A stretch of 12,398 nt of DNA, taken from positions 1-12,398 of the forward strand of contig CAYWOS010000055.1 of NCBI GenBank assembly GCA_964459985.1. The letters run 5' to 3'. Every line of letters begins with the position of its first letter. The first letter of the stretch is position 1. Origin of the DNA: CAYWOS01 sp964459985 (lineage in GTDB: Bacteria; Bacillota; Clostridia; Christensenellales; Aristaeellaceae). This document shows, piece by piece, positions 6,585-12,398 of this stretch. The notes below the pieces were generated by a model. It had not been told where the DNA came from, did no database searches, and worked only from the letters and a program-made list of their open reading frames with translations. The position numbers were made by a program, and so were the translations under genes.

Positions 6585-8534
6585 TTAAGGCTTGGGCTTG
6601 GCGTACTCCGAGTAGAGCAACTGCTGCGTTTCCGCGTCCGCTATGCCCGTCTGCTCGAGACCGTTGACTTTCTGGAACTGCCTGACGCGCTCGGTGCAGG
6701 TGGCGTTGTAGCTGTCGCTCAGGCTCGCGCCGGCGCTGAAGTAGCCCAATTCCTGCATCCGCTGCTTCATCAAAAGCACAATCTCGCCCGTGTCGCCCTC
6801 CTTGAGAGACCTCTCGCGGAGGTTATTCACGCATATGCCGACGATATAGGTTTCTCCCTCCGCATCCATAACGCCGAGCGGAAGGACGTACAGGGTCTCC
6901 GTGCCCACTGATCCCTTGTTCGTGTCGTCCCAACGCATCAGACAAACATACCTGTGGATGGAATCGTACATGGCGATCTCGGCGACGTGATACCCCATAT
7001 AATAGTCCATGGTAATGGATTCCATAAACGAACCGCTGACGGGCACAAGCCCGGGCTCATACGACCGAGGATCAGACAGGAACTGATCCGGATCAAAATC
7101 GGAAATCAGAAGATCATCGGAGATCGGATCCGTGTGCTTCACGGAGAATATATCGAAGACGTGCTCTTCGATGAAGTCGCGGTAGTCTTGCTTCACGTCG
7201 TCGCCCAATACGTCGCCGACTGTTACGGCAACGTCCGGCCACAGCGCTTCCACATAGTCGGCGCCGTCGACCAATCCCTCGTAAGTGATCTCACCACTGC
7301 CGTCGGATACGACCCCTTGCCCGTAACGAGAGCCATTTCTCCATTCGCCCTCGTAATGCTCGTCGATCGCCCCGCCCGTATAGTATGTGGCAGTACCCTG
7401 CCCCTCGGGGACGCCTTGACGCCATTTGCCGTCGTAATAAATCGTTGATTCGTCGGATGCGCCGACACCCCAGAATATGCCGTTGCCGGAAGGCCGGTCA
7501 GCATAAAGCTGACCCATATACGTACCTGTCCATGTCTGTCGGCAGATCTGCAGCGTGATGTCGATTTCACCTTCCGCGTCCGAGAATTCCTGCCCCTCTT
7601 CCACTGCGTAGTACAGGGTGTTCCAGTCGTTCATCAGCAGGCACATAATATGCGTTTCGCCGTCGATGTCCGCAGCCCCCAGCGGAAGCGCGTACATGAC
7701 ATCCGCGTAACTCAGATAGCTGTCGTCCCCGCGCATCAGCCCGCAATACGCCTGCCCGTCCGTGTCGGTGAAAAGTATCTGCAACATATCGTAGCTTGTG
7801 GAATCCTCGCGCTGCTTATCCTGTATCTCATCGATGGGAAGCCGCACCAGCCGGGGCGCGAACGACGATGGATCCTCAAGGTATTCACCGGCGTTGAAAT
7901 GAAGGCTTTCCGGATCGATGTCGTAGTCGATCATTCCGTAATCATCGAAAAGACCAAAAATATTGTCTTCGATGAAATTGCGCGTTTGCTCGTTGACGGG
8001 CGGTATTCCGTAGGCGGAAAAATACTCGCTGACCGCATCGGACAAAAACGCGTCCACATTGCGCGAAAGCACAAACAGACCTTCGGCGAGCACTTCGCCG
8101 TCGCCGCTTGAGAGGCGGCCTTCACCGTAATGGCAACCTTCCTTCCATCCGCCCTCATAGACCTGAACGACTCCGTCTTGCAGCGTGATGCCTTTGCCCT
8201 GACCTTCGGGCAGGCCATGCACCCATTCGCCCTCGTAAGATAGGAGGCTCTCGCCGTCCAAGCGATATACAAAGGCTCCCTGCCCATCGGGCACGCCGTC
8301 GCGCCACTGACCGTCATAATGGGTCGTGAGCGAATCGTCATCATACGCGTAAACGCCCTCGAACACGCCGCTGCCGGCGGGCTGTCCGTTATCTAGTTCG
8401 CCCGTGTACGCGCCCACCCATGGAATCCGCCAGATAATCGTCTTGATATCGGCGGTTTCGTTTTCACCCGACGCCGTGCCGAGGCACGCGCAGAGCATCG
8501 CCAGCGCAAGCAGAACGCCAAATAAACGTTTCAT
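6585..8534 (-). CDS. MORN-repeat / peptidoglycan-binding exported protein, paralog B (intact)
   Basis: A 649-residue exported protein, likely held on the cell wall. A signal peptide (residues 1-23, ending GTASG) is followed by MORN block 1 (39-155, five units), a helical segment (about 160-222), a segment with YCGLMRGDDS and MYALPLG (263-301), MORN block 2 (335-428, four units), a helical segment (430-490), a segment with YVCLMRWDD and LYVLPLG (529-570), and a C-terminal PG_binding_1-like domain (576-642) with LKEGDTGE, MQELGYFSAG and FQKVNGLEQTG. The Cys pair at 15 and 17 does not form a proper lipobox. No catalytic motif is visible; in other proteins MORN repeats act as scaffolds or bind lipid or protein, and in Bacteroidota toxins act as junction domains. 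ATG 8534 follows an AAGGGG-type binding site. It has its own promoter with an operator-like repeat. Function unknown; a cell-surface structural or sensing role is inferred. Confidence 0.85.
   Translation of the reverse strand: MKRLFGVLLALAMLCACLGTASGENETADIKTIIWRIPWVGAYTGELDNGQPAGSGVFEGVYAYDDDSLTTHYDGQWRDGVPDGQGAFVYRLDGESLLSYEGEWVHGLPEGQGKGITLQDGVVQVYEGGWKEGCHYGEGRLSSGDGEVLAEGLFVLSRNVDAFLSDAVSEYFSAYGIPPVNEQTRNFIEDNIFGLFDDYGMIDYDIDPESLHFNAGEYLEDPSSFAPRLVRLPIDEIQDKQREDSTSYDMLQILFTDTDGQAYCGLMRGDDSYLSYADVMYALPLGAADIDGETHIMCLLMNDWNTLYYAVEEGQEFSDAEGEIDITLQICRQTWTGTYMGQLYADRPSGNGIFWGVGASDESTIYYDGKWRQGVPEGQGTATYYTGGAIDEHYEGEWRNGSRYGQGVVSDGSGEITYEGLVDGADYVEALWPDVAVTVGDVLGDDVKQDYRDFIEEHVFDIFSVKHTDPISDDLLISDFDPDQFLSDPRSYEPGLVPVSGSFMESITMDYYMGYHVAEIAMYDSIHRYVCLMRWDDTNKGSVGTETLYVLPLGVMDAEGETYIVGICVNNLRERSLKEGDTGEIVLLMKQRMQELGYFSAGASLSDSYNATCTERVRQFQKVNGLEQTGIADAETQQLLYSEYAKPKP
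6652..6758 (-). repeat. Near-identical 107-bp copy of the peptidoglycan-binding domain core (with 4525-4631)
   Basis: Partner of 4525-4631, encoding residues 593-628 of paralog B. Of the three differing bases one changes an amino acid (Ala in A, Thr in B, next to the ATC of YNATC); the other two are silent. Confidence 0.9.
7251..7532 (-). repeat. MORN block 2 of paralog B (4 units)
   Basis: Residues 335-428. Units begin at WTGTYMG, YDGKWRQGVPEGQG, YEGEWRNGSRYGQG and YEGLVDG (partial). This is one unit fewer than block 2 of paralog A. Confidence 0.86.
8070..8420 (-). repeat. MORN block 1 of paralog B (5 units)
   Basis: Residues 39-155. Units begin at WVGAYTG, YDGQWRDGVPDGQG, YEGEWVHGLPEGQG, YEGGWKEGCHYGEG and LAEGLFV (partial). 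This is one unit more than the corresponding block of paralog A. Confidence 0.88.
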
Positions 8535-8561
8535 AAGAAATCCCCTTCCGTACGCCTGATC

Positions 8562-8584
8562 CTGTATAGTTATACAGTATACAG
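8562..8584 (-). promoter_or_regulatory. Operator-like repeat over the -10 and start site of paralog B
   Basis: On the minus strand the site reads CTGTATA, CTGTATA, AC, TATACAG. The last 16 bp form a perfect palindrome with 7-bp arms and a 2-bp centre, and a third, direct copy of the arm lies immediately upstream. It covers the -10 element and the predicted start site, the classic position for a repressor. The half-site resembles operators of some GntR-family (YtrA-like) repressors, but no regulator gene is in the window to match it. Confidence 0.6.
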
Positions 8585-8604
8585 CGCGGGGAAGGGGAGG
8601 TCAA
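8576..8604 (-). promoter_or_regulatory. Sigma-A type promoter of MORN paralog B
   Basis: Read on the minus strand: TTGACC (8604-8599), a 17-bp spacer, TATACT (8581-8576). The start site is expected near 8569, giving a leader of about 35 nt. It lies in the 152-bp gap after ilvE. I see no clear terminator between the ilvE stop and this promoter, so some read-through from the leucine operon is possible. Confidence 0.8.
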
Positions 8605-8686
8605 GCGCTTGCGTATATTTTTCCCGTCGTATTCCCGGCGCGTCCTTCGATGCCGAAACGATGCCCGGAGGCGCGCGGGAGGATAC

Positions 8687-9745
8687 TTATACGATCTCCG
8701 TCCAGTGATGCGCGTCGGGCAGTTTGCCCCACTGGATGCCGGTCAGCTTGTCGTAGAGCGTTTGCGTGAGCCTGCCGATTTTGCCGTCCGACACGGCGTA
8801 GTGCGCGTCGCCGTAGCGAAGCTCGCCGATGGGCGTGATGACCGCCGCCGTGCCGCAGCCCCACGCTTCCTTGAGCGTGCCGTCCTTGAGCGCGGCGGAC
8901 AGCTCCTCGACGCTGAGCAGCCTTTCTTCCGTCTTGACGCCCATTTCGCGGAGCAGTTCGAGGCAGCTTTTGCGCGTGATGCCGGGCAGCACCGAGCCGA
9001 CGAGCTGCGGGGTGACGACGGTGTCGCCCAGCAGGAACATGACGTTCATGCTGCCGACCTCCTCGATGTAGCGGCGCTCGACGCCGTCGAGCCATAGCAC
9101 CTGCGAATACCCCATTTTTTCGGCGATCGCACCCGCGCGGTTCGCCGCCGCGTAGTTGCCGCCGCACTTGGTATAGCCCGTGCCGCCGCGCACGGCGCGC
9201 ACGTCGCGCGTTTCGATCATGATTTTGACGGGGTTCAGGCCTTCCTTGTAATAGTTGCCGACCGGCGACATGATGATGCAGAAGACGGCGTTCTGAATGG
9301 TATGCACGCCGAGCTGCTCGTCGTTGCCGATCATGAAGGGACGCAGATACAGCGACGTGCCGGGCGCGGAGGGCACCCAGTCGCGGTCGATATCAACGAG
9401 TGCCTTGAGCGCCTTGAGCGCGAACGCCTCGTCGAGCGTGGGCAGGCAGATGCGCTCGGCGGAGGAATTCATGCGTTTAAAATTCTCCTCGGGGCGGAAG
9501 AGCTGAATCTGCCCGTCCGGACGGCGGTACGCCTTCATGCCCTCGAAGATTTCCGCGCCGTAATGCAGCGTGGTGGAGGCGGGATGCAGCGCCAGCGGCG
9601 CGAAAGGCACGATGCGCGCGTCGCGCCATTCGCCGTCGCGGTAATCCATCAGGAACATGTGATCGGTGAAATACTTGCCGAAGCCGAGGACGGCGGGGTC
9701 GGGCTTGCTCGCGGGGTTCGGGTTTCTGACGATTTTGATTTCCAT
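8687..9745 (-). CDS. ilvE: Branched-chain amino acid aminotransferase
   Basis: A 352-residue PLP enzyme that exchanges the amino group between glutamate and the 2-oxo acids of leucine, isoleucine and valine. Family marks: LHYGAEIFEGMKAYRRPDG (60-78), the PLP lysine K193 in GGTGYTKCGGNYAAANRAG, SQVLWLDG (214-221), YIEEVGSMNVMF (226-237), and WGCGTAAVITPIG (295-307) binding the cofactor phosphate. The long KCGGNYAA form places it with the eukaryotic/Bacillus type BCAT (class IV fold, about 350-360 residues) rather than the shorter E. coli type. Start ATG 9745 has AAAGGAG 6 nt upstream, inside the 17-bp gap after the fusion gene. It is the last gene of the leuA-fusion-ilvE operon, so it would aminate the 2-oxoisocaproate made through LeuA. 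Confidence 0.96.
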   Translation of the reverse strand: MEIKIVRNPNPASKPDPAVLGFGKYFTDHMFLMDYRDGEWRDARIVPFAPLALHPASTTLHYGAEIFEGMKAYRRPDGQIQLFRPEENFKRMNSSAERICLPTLDEAFALKALKALVDIDRDWVPSAPGTSLYLRPFMIGNDEQLGVHTIQNAVFCIIMSPVGNYYKEGLNPVKIMIETRDVRAVRGGTGYTKCGGNYAAANRAGAIAEKMGYSQVLWLDGVERRYIEEVGSMNVMFLLGDTVVTPQLVGSVLPGITRKSCLELLREMGVKTEERLLSVEELSAALKDGTLKEAWGCGTAAVITPIGELRYGDAHYAVSDGKIGRLTQTLYDKLTGIQWGKLPDAHHWTEIV

Positions 9746-9762
9746 GATGCTCTCCTTTCGGG

Positions 9763-12216
9763 TTATGCCGTTTCGATGTGGCTCGCCGCGCGCAATCCCA
9801 AATGCTCGATGGCGTCCTCGCGCATCTTGTACTTGAGGATTTTGCCGGCGGCGTTGGTGGGGAACTCGGTGACGAACCGTATATACTTCGGGGTTTTGTG
9901 CCGCGCCATGTGCGCGCGGACAAAATCCTTGAGCGCGTCCTCGGTGAGCGAGCGTCCCTCCTTGAGAATGACGCACGCCATGATTTCCTCGCCGTACTGC
10001 TTGTCGGGCACGCCGATCACCTGCACGTCGCTGACGTCGGGGTGCGTGTAGAGGAATTCCTCGATTTCCTTGGGATAGATGTTCTCGCCGCCGCGAATGA
10101 TCATGTCCTTGAGCCGCCCGGTGATGCGGTAATTGCCCTCTTTGGTGCGGCAGGCGAGATCGCCGGTGTGCAGCCAGCCCTCGCCGTCGATGGCGGCGGC
10201 GGTGGCGCGGGGCATTTTGTAGTAGCCTTTCATGATGTTGTAGCCGCGCGCGACGAACTCGCCCGTCTGCTCGTCGGGCAGCTCCTCGCCCGTTTCGGGA
10301 TCGACGATTTTGCATTCGACGCCGGGCAGCGCGCGGCCGACGGTGGCGACGCGCACCTCGAGCGGGTCGTCGGTCGAGGACATGGTGCAGCCCGGGCTGG
10401 CCTCGGTCTGCCCGTAGACGATGGTGATCTCGGTCATGCGCATCTTTTCCACCACGTCGCGCATGACGGCGACGGGGCAGGGACTGCCCGCCATGATGCC
10501 CGTGCGCATGTGTGAAAAATCGGTCTTGGAAAAATCCTCGTTTTCAAGCATGGCGATGAACATGGTGGGCACGCCGTGAAAGCAGGTGATCTTTTCCTGA
10601 TGGATGCAGGCGAGCGCCGGCTTGGGCGAAAAATAGGGGAGCGGCATGAGCGACGCGCCGTGCGTCATGGAGGCGGTCATCGCCAGCACCATGCCGAAAC
10701 AGTGGAACATGGGCACCTGAATCATCATGCGGTCGGCGGTGGACAGATCCATGCGGTCGCCGATGCACTTGCCGTTGTTGACGATGTTGTGATGCGTGAG
10801 CATGACGCCCTTGGGAAAGCCCGTCGTGCCGGAGGTATACTGCATGTTCGCCACGTCGTCGGGGCGCACGAGCGCGGCGCGCTGGCGCAGCGCCTCGCGC
10901 GGCGTCCTTTCGGCGAGCGCGATCATGTCCTCCCACGCGATGCAGCCGCGCATCGAAAAGCCGACCGTCACGATATGCCGCAAAAAGGGCAGGCGTTTGA
11001 TGTGGAGCGGCGCGCCGGCCTGCGCGTGCTCCAGCTCGGGGCACAGTTCGCGGATGATGCCGGCGTAATCGGAATCGCGGTAGCCGTCGATCATGACGAG
11101 CGTGTGCGTGTCGCTCTGGCGCAAAAGGTACTCCGCCTCGTGGATTTTGTAGGCGGTGTTGACCGTGACCAGCACGGCGCCGACGCGTACCGTCGCCCAG
11201 AAGGCAATGTACCACTGCGGCACGTTGGTCGCCCACACGGCGACGTGCGCGCCGCGCCGGACGCCCAGCGCCATCAGCGCGCGGGCGCATTCCTTGACGT
11301 CCTCCAGAAACTCGCGGTAGGTGCGCGTGTAATCGAGCGTTGTGTAGCGGAAGGCGTACTGATCGGGGAACAGCGCCGCCACGCGGTCGAGCACCTGCGG
11401 GAAGGTGAGGTCGATCAGCTCGTCCTTTTTCCAAATATATTTGCCGGTCCGCGCGGCGTTGTCGTAGAGCGTTTCGCGGCGCGCGCGCCTGTCCTGCGCG
11501 AGCCTGCGCGCCGCCGTGACGAAGTGCGGCAGCACGACTTGAGGCGGATACCCGCCGCTTTGCCGCGCGAGCGACAGATACTCGTCGTACCCGATGGCGC
11601 GCAGCGCGTCGATCACCTCGGGCAGCGCCACGTCGCCCTCGCCCAGCAGCCTTTCCCCGGCGTCGTCTCCGCCGATCGCGGCGTCGCACAAATGCACGTG
11701 GCGCACGTACGCGCCCAGATTCGTCACCGTTTCCTCGGGCGTTTCGCCCCGCGCCGCCGTCCGGTCGACGCGCCAGAGCGCGAGCAGATGGTCGCTGGCA
11801 AAGCCGTCCAGAAAATCCTTGAGCGCTTTTGTATCGCTGAACGCGCCGACGGTGGGGACGAGCAGCGCGACGCCTAAACGCTCGGCGGCGGCCAGCAGCG
11901 GCGCGACGAACGCTTCGGGCGCGGTTTCGGGCGGCTCGACGGCGACGCAGGGGCAGCGAATGCCCCGCGCCAGCGCGATCAGCGCCGGCAGGTCGTCCTC
12001 GCGCCCGGCGTACAGGCAGGGAACGGTCAGCGCGTGCTCGGACAGCGTTCGCGCCGTGCGTGCCAGACGCTCGCGCGAGAAGGGATTGCCCTGCGTTTCC
12101 CACGCGCGCAGGCTGGACGAGGCGATCTCGATTCCCGAAAAGCCCGTCTCGATCGCCTGCGTGAGCGCTTCCTCCCACGAAAGGGCGAAACCGCCCGTCG
12201 AATACGACAGCTTCAT
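9763..12216 (-). CDS. Fusion protein: xylose-isomerase-like TIM barrel + AMP-forming acyl-CoA synthetase
   Basis: One open frame of 817 residues. Residues 1-235 are a sugar phosphate isomerase/epimerase (AP endonuclease 2-like) barrel: MKLSYSTGGF, GFSGIEIAS, YVRHVHLCDA (170-179), GEGDVALPEVIDALRAIGYDEYLSL (192-216). Two of the four usual metal-binding positions look lost: the Glu of the 'lEn' strand is Pro121 and the closing Glu is Ala217. The Asp at about 151 and His175 remain. Residues about 250-817 are a full-length acyl-CoA synthetase that activates a carboxylic acid through an acyl-AMP: QYTSGTTGFPKGV (459-471), VPMFHCFGM (501-509), YGQTEASP (601-608), GWLHTGDLA (680-688), GRLKDMIIRGGENIYPKEIEE (700-720), and the C-terminal lysine in AGKILKYKMRE (K792 or nearby). 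Its start overlaps the leuA stop (ATGA), with GGAG 8 nt upstream, implying translational coupling. A short branched-chain acid such as isovalerate is a likely substrate by context only. Confidence 0.88.
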   Translation of the reverse strand: MKLSYSTGGFALSWEEALTQAIETGFSGIEIASSSLRAWETQGNPFSRERLARTARTLSEHALTVPCLYAGREDDLPALIALARGIRCPCVAVEPPETAPEAFVAPLLAAAERLGVALLVPTVGAFSDTKALKDFLDGFASDHLLALWRVDRTAARGETPEETVTNLGAYVRHVHLCDAAIGGDDAGERLLGEGDVALPEVIDALRAIGYDEYLSLARQSGGYPPQVVLPHFVTAARRLAQDRRARRETLYDNAARTGKYIWKKDELIDLTFPQVLDRVAALFPDQYAFRYTTLDYTRTYREFLEDVKECARALMALGVRRGAHVAVWATNVPQWYIAFWATVRVGAVLVTVNTAYKIHEAEYLLRQSDTHTLVMIDGYRDSDYAGIIRELCPELEHAQAGAPLHIKRLPFLRHIVTVGFSMRGCIAWEDMIALAERTPREALRQRAALVRPDDVANMQYTSGTTGFPKGVMLTHHNIVNNGKCIGDRMDLSTADRMMIQVPMFHCFGMVLAMTASMTHGASLMPLPYFSPKPALACIHQEKITCFHGVPTMFIAMLENEDFSKTDFSHMRTGIMAGSPCPVAVMRDVVEKMRMTEITIVYGQTEASPGCTMSSTDDPLEVRVATVGRALPGVECKIVDPETGEELPDEQTGEFVARGYNIMKGYYKMPRATAAAIDGEGWLHTGDLACRTKEGNYRITGRLKDMIIRGGENIYPKEIEEFLYTHPDVSDVQVIGVPDKQYGEEIMACVILKEGRSLTEDALKDFVRAHMARHKTPKYIRFVTEFPTNAAGKILKYKMREDAIEHLGLRAASHIETA

Positions 12217-12398
12217 TCCTGTTTCTCCTCATAGGCGATTTTGTTGAGCGCGCTGACGTACGCGCGGATCGCCGCGCCGATGATGTCGGTGGATATGCCC
12301 TTGCCGGCGTATATCTTTCCCTTGTGGCGCAGGCGCACCAGCGCGTCGCCCATGGCGGCGCGGTTCTGCGTGACGGCGGCGATCTGGAAATCGTCCAT
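12213..12398 (-). CDS. leuA: 2-isopropylmalate synthase, C-terminal end of the regulatory domain (partial)
   Basis: Only the last 61 residues are inside the window; the frame runs off the right edge, so the Met at the border need not be the start. LeuA condenses acetyl-CoA with 2-oxoisovalerate in the first committed step of leucine synthesis. The visible part matches the end of the LeuA dimer/regulatory domain: DDFQIAAVT, AAMGDALVRLRHKGKIYAGKG, STDIIGAAIRAYVSALNKI. The usual Glu of TDIIEAS is Gly here. The TGA stop overlaps the ATG of the fusion gene. LeuA fits better than citramalate synthase because of the TDII-AYVSALNKI ending. Confidence 0.9.
   Translation of the reverse strand: MDDFQIAAVTQNRAAMGDALVRLRHKGKIYAGKGISTDIIGAAIRAYVSALNKIAYEEKQE

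Noticed and set aside
8440..8534. Lipoprotein signal for MORN paralog B (LCAC near residue 17)
   Set aside because: Cys at the second lipobox position is unusual, paralog A has no matching Cys, and an Ala-x-Gly cleavage site follows in both.
10544..12232. A 562-residue frame and a 433-residue opposite frame across the fusion gene
   Set aside because: Arg-rich shadow translations with no motif; the 817-residue frame explains the region fully.
1..12398. CRISPR array, tRNA, rRNA, insertion sequence or phage attachment site
   Set aside because: No regularly spaced repeats, tRNA-like cloverleaf ends, transposase motifs or terminal inverted repeats were seen on either strand.

Overview
The window looks like a piece of chromosome from a GC-rich, endospore-forming member of the Clostridia (Bacillota). 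The evidence is a spoIVB gene with its full catalytic triad, strong GGAGG-type ribosome binding sites, sigma-A style promoters with 17-bp spacers, and the gene families present. A genus cannot be named from the sequence alone. Bacterial code with TAG as an ordinary stop fits throughout: galM, cvpA, spoIVB and the bofA-like gene all end in TAG.

Left part (1-3009): the 3' end of an aldose 1-epimerase gene, then a CvpA-family membrane protein, then SpoIVB, the PDZ/S55 serine protease of the sporulation sigma-K checkpoint. On the opposite strand, overlapping the 3' end of spoIVB by 37 bp, is a small two-helix membrane protein whose C-terminus resembles BofA, the inhibitor that SpoIVB relieves in Bacillus. 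Next is a promoter-driven gene for a protein of the F420-0:glutamate ligase family (3114-3860). A bidirectional terminator follows, and a convergent gene for a GyrI-like effector-binding domain protein lies beyond it.

Middle part (4458-8604, minus strand): two tandem paralogous genes for large exported proteins. Each has a signal peptide, two copies of a module (MORN repeats, a helical segment, and a conserved segment with CLMR/LPLG motifs), and a C-terminal peptidoglycan-binding domain. Each gene has its own promoter, and the upstream promoter overlaps a CTGTATA/TATACAG operator-like repeat. The downstream paralog has an in-frame TAG directly after its signal peptide, with no indel relative to its partner. 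By eye the pair has lower GC than its surroundings and looks like an accessory insertion.

Right part (8687-12398, minus strand): a compact operon of leuA (3' end only), a fused gene (degenerate xylose-isomerase-like TIM barrel plus AMP-forming acyl-CoA synthetase) and ilvE. leuA and the fusion gene overlap as ATGA, and 17 bp separate the fusion gene from ilvE. The layout ties the fusion protein to branched-chain amino acid or branched acyl metabolism.

The points most worth following are the MORN/peptidoglycan-binding pair with its nonsense codon, the convergent bofA-like/spoIVB arrangement, and the TIM barrel-acyl-CoA synthetase fusion inside a leucine operon.
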